Shown: positions 8,287-16,554, counted from the stretch's first letter. The stretch: 64,000 bases of DNA from Aquirufa antheringensis (GCF_004307425.1 NZ_SEWZ01000002.1:376935-440934), one strand, 5' to 3'. Translations and numbers: made by a program. Notes: generated from the letters alone by a model not told the origin.

Positions 8287-9684
8287 ATGGCAACAAACAA
8301 CAACAGTAAGCGGACTTGGATGATCATCGGAGGCGCGGTGGTATTGATTTTTGGTGGATTATTTCTAGCCAAAAAAATGGAATGGATCGGGAAAGTAGAG
8401 CCTACAGAAGTAGAGTTCGCGAAGGTTTCTCGTTCGACGATCATTGAAAAAGTCAGTGCGTCTGGAAAGATCCAGCCGGAAGTAGAGGTGAAATTATCGC
8501 CAGACGTTTCTGGGGAGATTGTTTCCTTGAACGTAGCGGAAGGCGATTCCGTAGTGGCTGGCCAGGAATTGTTGAAGATTCGTCCGGATAACTATGTGTC
8601 TCTTTTGGCACGTGCAGAAGCACAAATGAATGCGACGAAAGCAAACATGGAGCAAAGTAAGGCAGTTTTAGCCCAAAGCGAAGCACGTCTTTCTAAGGCC
8701 AAAATTGACTATGATCGTAACGCGAAATTGCACAAGGACAAAGTAATCTCTGATGCGGACTTTGACCAATTTGTATCAGCCTATACAGTGGCTAAACAAG
8801 ATTTGGAGGCTGCAAAAGCAAACGTAAATGCCGCGAATTACAATGTGAAATCATCACAAGCGACCTTAAAAGAAGCTAAAACGAACCTAACGAAGACGAC
8901 GATTTATGCCCCTCAAAGCGGTATCATCTCGAAGTTAAACGTAGAATTAGGGGAGCGTGTCGTAGGAACGTCACAAATGGCGGGAACAGAAATGTTGCGC
9001 ATCGCGAACTTGAACAAAATGGAAGTTCGCGTGAACGTAAACGAAAATGACATCACCCGTGTAAGCATCGGCGATACCGTTTTAATTGACGTAGATGCTT
9101 TCTCTTCAAGCGAGCGTAAGTTCAAAGGGGTGGTATACGAAATTGCGAGCTCAGCGAATTCAAGTGGAGCGTCTGCTGTTTCAAATGATGCAGTAACGGA
9201 ATTCGAAGTGAAGATTCGTGTCTTGCGTTCATCTTACGCGGATTTAATCAAAGGCAAATTGTCTTATCCGTTGAAGCCTGGAATGACAGCGTCTGTGGAG
9301 ATTTTGACCAACAGAAAGGAAAACATCGCTACGGTACCTTTATCTGCAGTAACCACTCGTGAGATCGGTGCTGAGGTGAAAGAGGGCGAAAAGAAGGAAG
9401 AGGACGGAACGAACGCGACGAACTCTAACGATGCCTTAGAAGCGAAGAAACGCAAGGAAAACACGAAAGAAGTAGTATTCGTGATGGAGAAAGGTAAAGC
9501 GAAAATGATCCAAGTGAAAACAGGCATCTCAGATTTTGAAAATATCGAAATCGTGAACGGCTTGAAAGACGGACAAGAGATCATCGCAGGGCCATATGCG
9601 ACAGTTGCTAAGAAGCTGAAAGAAGGAGACTTAGTGAAGAAGAAGGATCCGAAAGCAGCAGAAAAGGCCACTGAAAAGAAATAA
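8287..9684 (+). CDS. HlyD/MacA-type periplasmic adaptor
   Basis: Membrane-fusion protein of about 465 residues. One N-terminal transmembrane segment (GGAVVLIFGGLFLAKK) is followed by a split biotinyl-lipoyl domain (SGKIQPEVEVKLSPDVSGEI and the later APQSGIISKLNVELGERV), a coiled-coil hairpin around residues 95-195, and beta-barrel and membrane-proximal domains. A lysine/glutamate-rich insertion lies near residues 365-400. The layout is that of MacA-like adaptors working with ABC exporters. ATG 8287 is preferred over the in-frame TTG at 8275. It forms a pair with the TolC-like gene. The permease/ATPase partner is not in this window. Confidence 0.87.
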   Translation: MATNNNSKRTWMIIGGAVVLIFGGLFLAKKMEWIGKVEPTEVEFAKVSRSTIIEKVSASGKIQPEVEVKLSPDVSGEIVSLNVAEGDSVVAGQELLKIRPDNYVSLLARAEAQMNATKANMEQSKAVLAQSEARLSKAKIDYDRNAKLHKDKVISDADFDQFVSAYTVAKQDLEAAKANVNAANYNVKSSQATLKEAKTNLTKTTIYAPQSGIISKLNVELGERVVGTSQMAGTEMLRIANLNKMEVRVNVNENDITRVSIGDTVLIDVDAFSSSERKFKGVVYEIASSANSSGASAVSNDAVTEFEVKIRVLRSSYADLIKGKLSYPLKPGMTASVEILTNRKENIATVPLSAVTTREIGAEVKEGEKKEEDGTNATNSNDALEAKKRKENTKEVVFVMEKGKAKMIQVKTGISDFENIEIVNGLKDGQEIIAGPYATVAKKLKEGDLVKKKDPKAAEKATEKK

Positions 9685-9696
9685 TTTCAAAAAAAA

Positions 9697-9738
9697 TGGG
9701 GGGCAATCTTGCATTTAATGAATTGTCCCCCTATTTTT
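9697..9738 (+). terminator. Terminator of the adaptor gene
   Basis: A G-rich arm at 9697-9707 pairs with a C-rich arm at 9722-9732 (GGGGGCAAT against ATTGTCCCCC), followed by a T-run. The right arm and T-run overlap the -7 box of the tRNA promoter. Confidence 0.7.
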
Positions 9739-9739
9739 G
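9709..9739 (+). promoter_or_regulatory. Promoter of tRNA-Asn
   Basis: TTG at 9709-9711, then 20 bases, then TATTTTTG at 9732-9739, match the Bacteroidota -33/-7 consensus. The predicted start is about 15 bases before the tRNA. The promoter is nested within the terminator hairpin of the preceding gene. Confidence 0.6.
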
Positions 9740-9760
9740 CAGTCCCAATAGGAACAAAAT

Positions 9761-9834
9761 TCCTTCTTAGCTCAGTTGGTTAGAGCACATGACTGTTAAT
9801 CATGGGGTCCCTGGTTCGAGCCCAGGAGAGGGAG
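9761..9834 (+). tRNA. tRNA-Asn (anticodon GTT)
   Basis: A 74-nt cloverleaf. Acceptor arm TCCTTCT (9761-9767) pairs with AGAGGGA (9827-9833), discriminator G at 9834. The D-arm has AGCTCAGTTGGTTAGAGC, the anticodon GTT is at 9795-9797 in GACTGTTAATC, and the T-arm has CTGGTTCGAGCCCAG. CCA is not encoded. The 3' end is the attachment site of the island that follows: tail copies ending GGGAGC recur at 16181 (inverted), 29364, 30256 and 31310. Confidence 0.96.
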
Positions 9835-10060
9835 CAAACAAGAAAGTCACTAGAAATAGTGACTTTTTTCGTTTAAAATCAACCCATATTCAACGATTTT
9901 TGTGGTTCGAGTCCCATGAGAGGGTTATGTGTTTTTTGGACATATTTCATCAAGTGTTTTACATGCGATTTTCTGTTTGTGCCAAGAATATGCCAAGAGT
10001 TGGTTTGGATATTGGAAATCCGACAAGTGTTTTTCTTTTAACTTTGTCTAAATTGGAGGT
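9830..10060 (+). repeat. Left-end region of the tRNA-Asn island, copy 1
   Basis: From the tRNA tail to about 10060 the sequence recurs, diverged and inverted, at about 15950-16190. Shared blocks in order are: the GGGAGC tail, the terminator hairpin, CGATTTT, a tRNA-T-arm-like stretch (GGTTCGAGTCCC...GAGAGGG at 9904-9924), GTGTTTTTTG, the doublet GTGCCAAGAATATGCCAAGA, AGAGTTGGTTT, and TAAATTGGAGG. The T-arm-like stretch looks like a second, older attachment-site scar. No gene is supported in 9837-10223; an open frame running through the tRNA here is discounted. Confidence 0.7.
9843..9869 (+). terminator. Rho-independent terminator of tRNA-Asn
   Basis: AAAGTCACTA, a GAAA loop, TAGTGACTTT and six further T form a strong hairpin with U-tract, starting 8 bases after the tRNA. 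A diverged copy in the opposite orientation is at 16147-16174. Confidence 0.85.
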
Positions 10061-10223
10061 AGTATTTGACATTCATCACTTTTTCATTCATTGTAAGAAA
10101 TTGCGCGCTTTATCATTAATTGTGAAATTAGTATAACAGCACTTTATTTGAAGGAAGTATTTAAATTTAGAGCTAATTCATTAAAAATTGAAACAAATTC
10201 GTACTTTTATCGTTATAAGAAAT

Positions 10224-10607
10224 ATGTTGCAAAAATTTCACATACTGCTCATAATTACATTTCTTGGCTGCCTAACCGTGCCCGTGAAATCCTATGCGTG
10301 TGGAGCAAAATCTAAGAAAGCGGAGAAATCCTGCTGTTTAAAAGACTCGTCTGATAAATCTAATAAAAAGGATTGTTGCAATAATCATAAAAACACCCAA
10401 CAGAAGGAAGACAATAGTTGTGGGGGGAATTGTGATAATTCAAAATGTAGTTGTCCGCCAACTTTAACGTCGCTGGTTTTGTCTAATTATTTAGTGCGCG
10501 TAGATATTATTACCTTTAGAACTAGTGAAAAAGTAAAATCTTATTACAACGAAACCTACCATTCTTTTGGCTTTGGTTACATTTGGACCCCTCCCAATAT
10601 AGGCTAA
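10224..10607 (+). CDS. Small cysteine-rich secreted protein of the copper cassette
   Basis: About 127 residues: a signal peptide (MLQKFHILLIITFLGCLTV), then a lysine- and cysteine-rich segment with several CC pairs and CxC/CxxxC spacings (KSCC, KDCC, CGGNC, CSC), then a C-terminal part ending FGYIWTPPNIG. A C-terminus of the same type (WxPPxIG) ends the DUF6660-like protein encoded at 24873-25187. I do not recognise a characterised family. Thiol clusters plus position at the head of the copper cassette suggest a periplasmic metal-binding or sensing role, which is inference. ATG 10224 gives the intact signal peptide; an in-frame TTG lies at 10188. Confidence 0.75.
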   Translation: MLQKFHILLIITFLGCLTVPVKSYACGAKSKKAEKSCCLKDSSDKSNKKDCCNNHKNTQQKEDNSCGGNCDNSKCSCPPTLTSLVLSNYLVRVDIITFRTSEKVKSYYNETYHSFGFGYIWTPPNIG

Positions 10608-10695
10608 TTTATTGCCATGGCAGTCATAGGACTGTCTCAACGAAAGCAAATTATTGCTTCAATTCTTACTATTTTTACAAAAAAAATTTGAAAAA

Positions 10696-11556
10696 ATGAA
10701 ATCAATAAAATTATTGATGGCAATGGCATTAATGCTATCCATCTCGACTTGTTTCGCAGAAATCAAAAATGCCAAGGTAGAAACCGTACACATCTATGGA
10801 AATTGTTCAATCTGTAAAAGTACTATCGAATCGGCTGCTAATGTAAAGAATGTGGTCCATGTAGAATGGAACAAGGATACGAAAATGGCGGTCCTGACCT
10901 TTGATGAAAAGAAAACAAATCAAGATGAAATTCTAAAACGAATTGGTTTGGCAGGATATGACAGCGACAAATTTCTCGCTCCTGACAATGTTTATGCTAA
11001 ACTTGAAACTTGTTGCCAATATGAACGGACAGGAAAAGTTCTTGTAAAAGTTGAAGATGCAAAAACGGTAATTCTTGCTGTAGAAGAAAAAGTTGTCGCA
11101 CCCATTTTAGCAACAAATATACAAGAAGAGCAACTCAAAGAAGTCTTCGATTCCTATTTTGCTGTGAAAGATGCTTTGGTGAAAACGGATGGTAATCTGG
11201 CAGCAACAAAAGCAGCATCCCTGTTGAATTCTATTAATTCGGTTAAAATGGAATCATTAACAAAAGAAGAACATGTAGAATGGATGAAAGTGATGAAAGA
11301 TTTGGTCTTTGATGCTGAACATATTTCGGAAACCAAAGATGCCGGACATCAAAGAGACCACTTTACATCTTTATCTAAAAACATGTATTCGGTGATGAAA
11401 GTCTCAAAACAAGATACCCCAACATATTATCAATTTTGTCCAATGGCTAACAAAGGAAAAGGGGCAAATTGGTTGAGTAAAGAGAACATCGTTAAAAACC
11501 CCTATTATGGTACTAAAATGTTGGGATGTGGTAAAGTTGTTGAAACCTTAAATTAA
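10696..11556 (+). CDS. Exported HMA-domain plus DUF3347 copper-binding protein
   Basis: About 286 residues. A signal peptide (residues 1-21, ending CFAE) is followed by an HMA metal-binding domain with the CxxC motif GNCSICKS (C37, C40), a second cysteine pair at ETCCQYE, and a C-terminal DUF3347 domain (about 135-280) with YYQFCPMANKGKGANWLS and MLGCGKV. DUF3347 occurs at the C-terminus of CusB-like adaptors and in stand-alone copper-binding proteins, so the chain should bind and hand over Cu(I) in the periplasm. ATG 10696 is chosen because upstream residues would disrupt the signal peptide. Its TAA shares one base with the ATG of the regulator gene. Confidence 0.85.
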   Translation: MKSIKLLMAMALMLSISTCFAEIKNAKVETVHIYGNCSICKSTIESAANVKNVVHVEWNKDTKMAVLTFDEKKTNQDEILKRIGLAGYDSDKFLAPDNVYAKLETCCQYERTGKVLVKVEDAKTVILAVEEKVVAPILATNIQEEQLKEVFDSYFAVKDALVKTDGNLAATKAASLLNSINSVKMESLTKEEHVEWMKVMKDLVFDAEHISETKDAGHQRDHFTSLSKNMYSVMKVSKQDTPTYYQFCPMANKGKGANWLSKENIVKNPYYGTKMLGCGKVVETLN

Positions 11557-12116
11557 TGAAACTATACATTAAAAACATGGTTTGTAATCGATGTAAAATG
11601 GTCGTGAAGTCTGAGCTAGAAAAACTTGGACTTCACCCAATTCACATTGAGTTAGGTGAGGTAGAAATAAAAGAAGAAAATATAGATTCCATAAAATTGG
11701 ATGTAATCAGTGTCTTCAAGTCTGTTGGGTTTGAATTAATTGATGACAAAAAAGGTAGAACAATTGAACAGGTAAAAAATCTAATTATTGAATTGGTTCA
11801 TCACAAAAACAATGACTTAAGAGTTAATCTTTCTAATTATTTATCTCAACACTTAAATCACGAATACAAATCTCTGAGTAACCTTTTTTCGGTAGTAGAA
11901 CAGCAAACCATTGAACAATTCTTTATCAAGCAAAAAATTGAAAAAGTAAAAGAATTGCTCATGTATGATGAATTAACATTGAGCCAAATTGCATACCAAT
12001 TGAATTACAGTAGTGTTGCGTATCTAAGTAATCAATTTAAAAGGGAAACAGGTTTTACAACGTCCTATTTTAAACAACTTAAATCAAGTAAAAGAACCGG
12101 TATTGACAGTGTATAA
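11556..12116 (+). CDS. HMA-AraC fusion regulator
   Basis: A 186-residue protein combining an N-terminal HMA-like fold (residues 1-70) carrying the metal-binding CxxC MVCNRCK (C10, C13) with a C-terminal AraC-type double helix-turn-helix (about 105-180; KVKELLMYDELTLSQIAYQL and YLSNQFKRETGFTTSYFK). It overlaps the upstream HMA-DUF3347 stop by one base, so it is translationally coupled. The arrangement implies a cytosolic Cu(I)/heavy-metal sensor that directly controls the flanking operons. Such HMA-AraC proteins are seen in Bacteroidota metal islands, but I know of no characterised member. There is no signal peptide. Confidence 0.82.
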   Translation: MKLYIKNMVCNRCKMVVKSELEKLGLHPIHIELGEVEIKEENIDSIKLDVISVFKSVGFELIDDKKGRTIEQVKNLIIELVHHKNNDLRVNLSNYLSQHLNHEYKSLSNLFSVVEQQTIEQFFIKQKIEKVKELLMYDELTLSQIAYQLNYSSVAYLSNQFKRETGFTTSYFKQLKSSKRTGIDSV

Positions 12117-12216
12117 GAAAGGAAATCTTATATAATTTCTAAAAAATAACGTAACGTCACGATGGTTTTAATTTGGAAAATTTGCGTTTTATATAACTCT
12201 ATTTAAAAACACAAAT
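12117..12216 (+). promoter_or_regulatory. Intergenic control region with CGT/ACG repeats
   Basis: Between the regulator and the HMA-MauE gene lies AACGTAACGTCACG (about 12149-12162), a small repeat/partial palindrome of CGTnACG, followed by an AT-rich stretch with TTTTAATTTGG. It is a plausible operator-promoter for the downstream operon under the HMA-AraC regulator. The assignment rests on position only. Confidence 0.35.
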
Positions 12217-12930
12217 ATGACACATACATATCAATTAACTGGAATGACTTGCACAAGTTGTGAAGCAAAAGTAAAATCATTGTTAGAGAGCGTTGAAAAT
12301 GTAACTAATGTTGAGGTTTCTAAGGAATACGATTCGGTTACCATTTCAATGGATAGGCACATCAACTTGTCAAATTTCCAGAAAGTATTAGATGCAAAAT
12401 ATACCATTTCTGCAAAACAAAACATTGAATTAGAGGAACAAGCAAAATCGTGGTTTCAAACTTATGCTCCAATTTTGCTGATTTTTCTCTATGTCTCTAC
12501 TATTACTTTATTGATACAACTGAAAAGCGGACATATTATTTTAATGGAGGCGATGCAGCATTTTATGGCTGGGTTCTTCTTAGTGTTCTCATTTTTCAAA
12601 TTGTTAAATTTAAAAGGTTTTGCCGAAAGTTATGTCATGTATGATGTGGTAGCAAAAAAATTCTCCTTTTGGGCATATTCATACGCTTTTGTAGAGGTTG
12701 GCTTGGGTATTTCTTATCTTTTAAATTACAATCCTTTAGTAACAAATGCCTGCACGTTTGTGGTCATGAGTATAAGTATAATAGGTGTTTTGCAGTCAGT
12801 ATTTGATAATAAGAAAATACAATGTGCTTGTTTGGGGGCAGTTTTTAATTTGCCAATGAGTACTGTGACAATTATCGAAGATGCATTGATGATTGTAATG
12901 AGCGGATATATGATTTTAAATTTATTTTAA
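12217..12930 (+). CDS. HMA domain fused to MauE/DoxX-like membrane protein
   Basis: A 237-residue protein: an N-terminal HMA domain with TGMTCTSCEAK (C12, C15), then about four transmembrane helices from residue ~85 (PILLIFLYVSTITLLI, FMAGFFLVFSFFKLL, a VGLGISYLL region, VVMSISIIGVLQSV) with a CACLG motif near the C-terminal end. The membrane half is of the MauE/DoxX redox-associated type. It resembles MerT-like importers only in having membrane cysteines. A role in delivering copper or electrons across the inner membrane is inferred from the neighbours. The gene ends two bases before the multicopper oxidase gene. Confidence 0.78.
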   Translation: MTHTYQLTGMTCTSCEAKVKSLLESVENVTNVEVSKEYDSVTISMDRHINLSNFQKVLDAKYTISAKQNIELEEQAKSWFQTYAPILLIFLYVSTITLLIQLKSGHIILMEAMQHFMAGFFLVFSFFKLLNLKGFAESYVMYDVVAKKFSFWAYSYAFVEVGLGISYLLNYNPLVTNACTFVVMSISIIGVLQSVFDNKKIQCACLGAVFNLPMSTVTIIEDALMIVMSGYMILNLF

Positions 12931-12932
12931 AC

Positions 12933-15161
12933 ATGAGATTGATACCAATAATTGCCGTTTTTGTGCTGTTTTCAACAACTGTTTTCGCCCAAAAAGTTGT
13001 TCGCTATGACCTTTACGTAAAAGACACTTTAGTGCATTTTGCTGGCAAAGAAAAAAGAGCGATTGCAGTTAATGGTCAAATACCAATGCCAACCTTAACA
13101 TTTACCGAAGGTGATACGGCTGAAATACACGTTCATAACCTACTTAAGGAGGAAACCTCTTTACATTGGCACGGGCTATTTTTACCCAATAAAGAAGATG
13201 GGGTTCCCAACCTTACACAAATGCCCATTCGGCCAAATACAACTCATATCTATCGTTTCCCAATCATTCAAAATGGTACCCACTGGTATCACTCACACTC
13301 AGGGTTGCAGGAACAAATAGGAATGTATGGGAATTTTGTCATGTTAAAAAGACCGAACGACGACTCTTTTAGGAAAGGAATCGATGACTTACCAACGCTT
13401 CCTATTGTACTGAGTGAGTGGACCAATCTCAAACCCGAGAATATTCACAGGATGCTTCATAATGCCAATGATTATCCCGCATTGAGAAAAAACTCCGTTC
13501 AAAGTTATGGGGAAGCAATATCAGCAGGTCATTTTAAAACTAAGTTGCTAAGTGAATGGAAGCGGATGTTAGCGATGGATGTTAGCGATGTCTATTATGA
13601 AAAAATATTCATGAATGGTAAACCAAGTTCTGAGCTTAAAAGTATCTCAGGAAATGAGTTGAAAGGTGGAGACAAGGTCAGACTAAGAATTTCAAATGGG
13701 GGTGCATCATCCTATTTTTGGCTGACTTATGCCGGGGGTAAAATTACAGTAGTAGCAAATGATGGGAACGATGTGGAACCGGTTGAAGTTGATAGATTAA
13801 TTATTGCGGTTTCAGAAACCTATGATATTATTGTTACTATTCCAGCAGATAAGACTGCCTATGAATTCTTAGCAACGACTGAAGACCGGACTAATTCAGC
13901 ATCCATTTATATTGGAAATGGAATTAAACAGTTGAAATCACCTTTACCCCGATTAAAGTATTTTGAAGGGATGAAGATGATGAATGACATGATGAAGATG
14001 AATGGCGAATTGGATGATATGGGTATGGCCATGAGTTTAAATCAAATGGATATGAATGTGGTGATGTATCCTGAAATAACTGGCGATGCTAAGCCAAAAC
14101 AAGATGACAATGACCCCAATCGTTATAATGCCAATGCACTGGGAGACATTGTTACCCTGAATTATGCCATGCTGAAGTCCCCTAGCATAACAGCATTGCC
14201 CAAGGATGCTCCAGTAAAAGAATTGTACTTTAAACTCTCCGGTAATATGAATCGATATGTTTGGAGTTTAGACAATAGGGTCGTTTCAGAAGCCGATAAA
14301 ATCCTTATCAAAAAAGGAGAAAATGTTAGAATTATTCTCTACAATGGTTCCATGATGCGCCATCCGATGCACCTACATGGGCATGATTTTAGGTTACTTA
14401 ACGGTCAAGGACAAAATGCTCCTTTAAAAAACATTGTGGATGTTATGCCGATGGAGACGGATACATTAGAATTTAACGCCAATGTTGAAGGTGATTGGTT
14501 TTTCCATTGTCATATTTTGTACCATATGATGAGCGGAATGGGTAGGGTATTAAGTTATGAAAATCAGATGCCCAATCCATTGATTCCTAATCCAAAACTA
14601 GCGCAACGGAAACTGTTTGCAGACGACCGCAAGTTTCATTTTATGGCTGAGAATGATTTTGCAACCAACGGTAATGATGGAATGGCCATGTTACAAAATA
14701 CGAGGTGGAGCATTGGTTCAGAATGGCGATTGGGCTATCATGATTTTCACGGATATGAGGTAGAAACACATATTGGTAGATATGTTGGGAAAATGCAGTG
14801 GTTAATGCCATTTATTGGCTTTGATTGGCGTTATAGAAAGTTTGGAATAGATGAACAGGAAACAAATCTATTTGGGCAATCAAATAGTAAGGACCTAAGA
14901 AGTCTTGTTACAGTCGGCGTAAATTACACGTTGCCATTACTCATTGTTGGACAAGCTGAAATCTATCAGGATGGAAATATTCGTTTTCAACTTATGAGAG
15001 AAGATATGCCTATTACCAAACGACTTAGAGTGAGTTTTATGCTTAACACCGATAAGGAATACATGGCAGGTTTTCGTTACATCGTAAACAAAAACATGGG
15101 CATTACATCACATTATGATAGTGATATGGGATTGGGTGCTGGAATAACTTTTTCTTACTAA
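12933..15161 (+). CDS. Multicopper oxidase fused to CopB-like outer-membrane domain
   Basis: A 742-residue exported protein. After a signal peptide (1-20) come cupredoxin domains with all four copper-ligand clusters: HWHG (H78, H80), HWYHSH (H117-H122), HPMHLHGH (from residue 477) and HCHILYHMMSGM (from 525), the set for type 1, 2 and 3 copper. A methionine-rich linker near 345-370 (MMNDMMKMNGELDDMGMAMS) is typical of CopA/CueO-type oxidases. Residues ~560-742 do not belong to the oxidase; they alternate as beta-strands and end in an aromatic Y, resembling the CopB outer-membrane barrel. It probably oxidises Cu(I) at the outer membrane. Confidence 0.88.
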   Translation: MRLIPIIAVFVLFSTTVFAQKVVRYDLYVKDTLVHFAGKEKRAIAVNGQIPMPTLTFTEGDTAEIHVHNLLKEETSLHWHGLFLPNKEDGVPNLTQMPIRPNTTHIYRFPIIQNGTHWYHSHSGLQEQIGMYGNFVMLKRPNDDSFRKGIDDLPTLPIVLSEWTNLKPENIHRMLHNANDYPALRKNSVQSYGEAISAGHFKTKLLSEWKRMLAMDVSDVYYEKIFMNGKPSSELKSISGNELKGGDKVRLRISNGGASSYFWLTYAGGKITVVANDGNDVEPVEVDRLIIAVSETYDIIVTIPADKTAYEFLATTEDRTNSASIYIGNGIKQLKSPLPRLKYFEGMKMMNDMMKMNGELDDMGMAMSLNQMDMNVVMYPEITGDAKPKQDDNDPNRYNANALGDIVTLNYAMLKSPSITALPKDAPVKELYFKLSGNMNRYVWSLDNRVVSEADKILIKKGENVRIILYNGSMMRHPMHLHGHDFRLLNGQGQNAPLKNIVDVMPMETDTLEFNANVEGDWFFHCHILYHMMSGMGRVLSYENQMPNPLIPNPKLAQRKLFADDRKFHFMAENDFATNGNDGMAMLQNTRWSIGSEWRLGYHDFHGYEVETHIGRYVGKMQWLMPFIGFDWRYRKFGIDEQETNLFGQSNSKDLRSLVTVGVNYTLPLLIVGQAEIYQDGNIRFQLMREDMPITKRLRVSFMLNTDKEYMAGFRYIVNKNMGITSHYDSDMGLGAGITFSY

Positions 15162-15213
15162 AAACTTTTTAATTGTCTATTGAGATAATTTAACTTCAAT
15201 AAAAAACAAAATC

Positions 15214-15774
15214 ATGAAAAAAAACATTGTTTTAAACCTCTTGTTGACATTACCTATTGGCGTTTTTGCCCAACACCAAAACCATCAACCCAAAGTCGAT
15301 ACCAGTCAAACAGCAGTCAAGCCCAAAAGTCCAAAAATGACGGCAATGGCAATGGTAGGCACAAATCATGTACATATAGAATACGGTTCACCGAGTGTGA
15401 GAGGGCGGAATATTTGGAATGGTTTAGTTGCCTTCAATCAAGTATGGTCATCGGGAGCTCACAAAGCTACTTGGATAGATTTTGGTCATGATATAATGGT
15501 TGAAGGTAAAGTTATTACAAAAGGTAAATATGGATTTTTTACTATTCCTGATAGAGAAACGTGGACTTTGATTTTGAGTAAAACGTGGGATATGCACTTA
15601 TCGGACGATTATAAAGAAGAAAATGACATCATCCGAATTAAGGTAAAACCCTTCAAAAGCGATAAATTAGTTGAAGCCCTTACGTATGAAGTAATGCCGA
15701 CCAATGCTAACGAAGGCAAAATAAAATTGAGCTGGGAGTATTTGAGCGTTGAGTTTCCGTTTAAAAATAAGTAA
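15214..15774 (+). CDS. DUF2911 family secreted protein
   Basis: A 186-residue protein with a signal peptide (ending VFAQ) and a His-containing linker (HQNHQPK), then a DUF2911 domain: VGTNHVHIEYGSPSVRGRNIW, WSSGAHKATWIDF, GKYGFFTIPD and DYKEENDIIRI motifs. DUF2911 proteins are common Bacteroidota exported proteins of unknown function, often next to metal-handling or TonB genes. It is 52 bases downstream of the multicopper oxidase and is the last intact gene of the copper cassette. Confidence 0.85.
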   Translation: MKKNIVLNLLLTLPIGVFAQHQNHQPKVDTSQTAVKPKSPKMTAMAMVGTNHVHIEYGSPSVRGRNIWNGLVAFNQVWSSGAHKATWIDFGHDIMVEGKVITKGKYGFFTIPDRETWTLILSKTWDMHLSDDYKEENDIIRIKVKPFKSDKLVEALTYEVMPTNANEGKIKLSWEYLSVEFPFKNK

Positions 15775-15949
15775 ATGATTTTGGGGGAAGAAATGAGCGA
15801 AATCAACTAATTTAACCCGTATTGCTATGAATAGTCTTGGTCAGAAAGCACCCAAGGGCTATGGCTGATTAACTAATCCAAAATTCATCTATTAGGAGAT
15901 TTGCGGGATAAATCATTAATTTTTATCATTGGAAAGCGACATTTACTTC

Positions 15950-16180
15950 CTCCAATTTACAGGATGATTTCTCTCTTTAAAAAGTTGAAACCGGATTGAC
16001 TAAAACCAACTCTTGGCACATTCTTGGCACAATTTGAAAACCACAGGTATAACTCTCAACTAAAATAGTCAAAAAACACTAAGCCCTCTACTGGGCTTAA
16101 ACCAAGAAAATCGATGAATAAAGGAAATAGAGATAGAGTTTAAACGAAAAAAGTCACCATTTCTGATGACTTTTCTAATT
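15950..16180 (-). repeat. Left-end region of the island, inverted copy 2
   Basis: Read on the minus strand from 16190, this stretch reproduces the order of blocks found after tRNA-Asn at 9830-10060: GGGGAGC tail, terminator with a GTGAC/GTCA(C/T) stem, CGTTTAAA, ATCGATTTT, a T-arm-like GGTTTAAGCCCAGTAGAGGG, GTGTTTTTTGA, TGTGCCAAGAATGTGCCAAG, and TAAATTGGAGG. Together with the end repeat at 16181-16240 it forms a right-end/terminator/left-end junction in inverted orientation. No gene is seen in 15775-16290 otherwise. Confidence 0.7.
16147..16174 (-). terminator. Terminator within the inverted island junction
   Basis: On the minus strand AAAAGTCATCAGAAATGGTGACTTTTTT forms a hairpin with U-tract, six bases after a GGGGAGC tail. 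It is homologous to the tRNA-Asn terminator at 9843-9869. Confidence 0.7.
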
Positions 16181-16240
16181 GCTCCCCTTACAGACGAAAG
16201 ATGCAGCTATAATGCGATGATTGAGTATGTGACTATCAGG
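16181..16240 (-). repeat. Island end repeat, copy C (inverted)
   Basis: On the minus strand it reads into the GGGGAGC tail and matches copies A (30196-30256) and B (31250-31310) over about 60 bp, with one inserted base in the middle. It is adjacent to the terminator at 16147-16174. Confidence 0.75.
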
Positions 16241-16290
16241 AAATTAAAGGGCTGAATGCTATATATAAATTCTTTAGCGGTTTTGATATT

Positions 16291-16554
16291 TTAGTTAAAG
16301 AAAAGAGTATGTAAATATCTACCTGGTGCAAGAATGGCAAAACTTCCTGCAATGATAATACCTCCGATATATAACCTAATCATTGAATTTTTGTGTGTTT
16401 TAATATCCCCTCGTTTAATTGCAAACCAAGCCTTTGGGACAGTATATATAGTTAAAATGCTCAGAAGGTGAAGTAACCCAAAATGATTGAAAATCCGTTG
16501 ACCTACTTGAGCTGGTATAAATAAAGTTAAGATGCCTGTAATAATGTTGGGCAA
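16291..16554 (-). pseudogene. 3' fragment of a DUF2306 membrane-protein gene
   Basis: The open frame encodes about 85 residues ending in the DUF2306 C-terminal signature: FGLLHLLSILTIY, VPKAWFAIKRGDIKTHK, IGGIIIAGSFAILAPGRYLH. The N-terminal half of such proteins (usually 140-200 residues) is missing, and no ATG precedes the fragment; only a TTG opens it. On its 5' side the sequence switches near 16520-16540 to the unrelated fragment described next. A relic at a recombination junction. Confidence 0.7.

Noticed and set aside
9264-9671. 135-residue antisense frame in the adaptor gene
   Set aside because: Shadow of a strongly coding plus-strand gene, rich in Phe/Ser as expected from reversed Lys/Glu codons.
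9901-9926. A second tRNA gene after tRNA-Asn
   Set aside because: Only a T-arm-like half is present; no acceptor 5' strand, D-arm or anticodon arm can be drawn.
9789-10136. 115-residue open frame overlapping tRNA-Asn
   Set aside because: It starts inside the tRNA and runs through the terminator and attachment-site scar; the composition is not protein-like and the equivalent inverted copy near 16 kb is not open in the same way.
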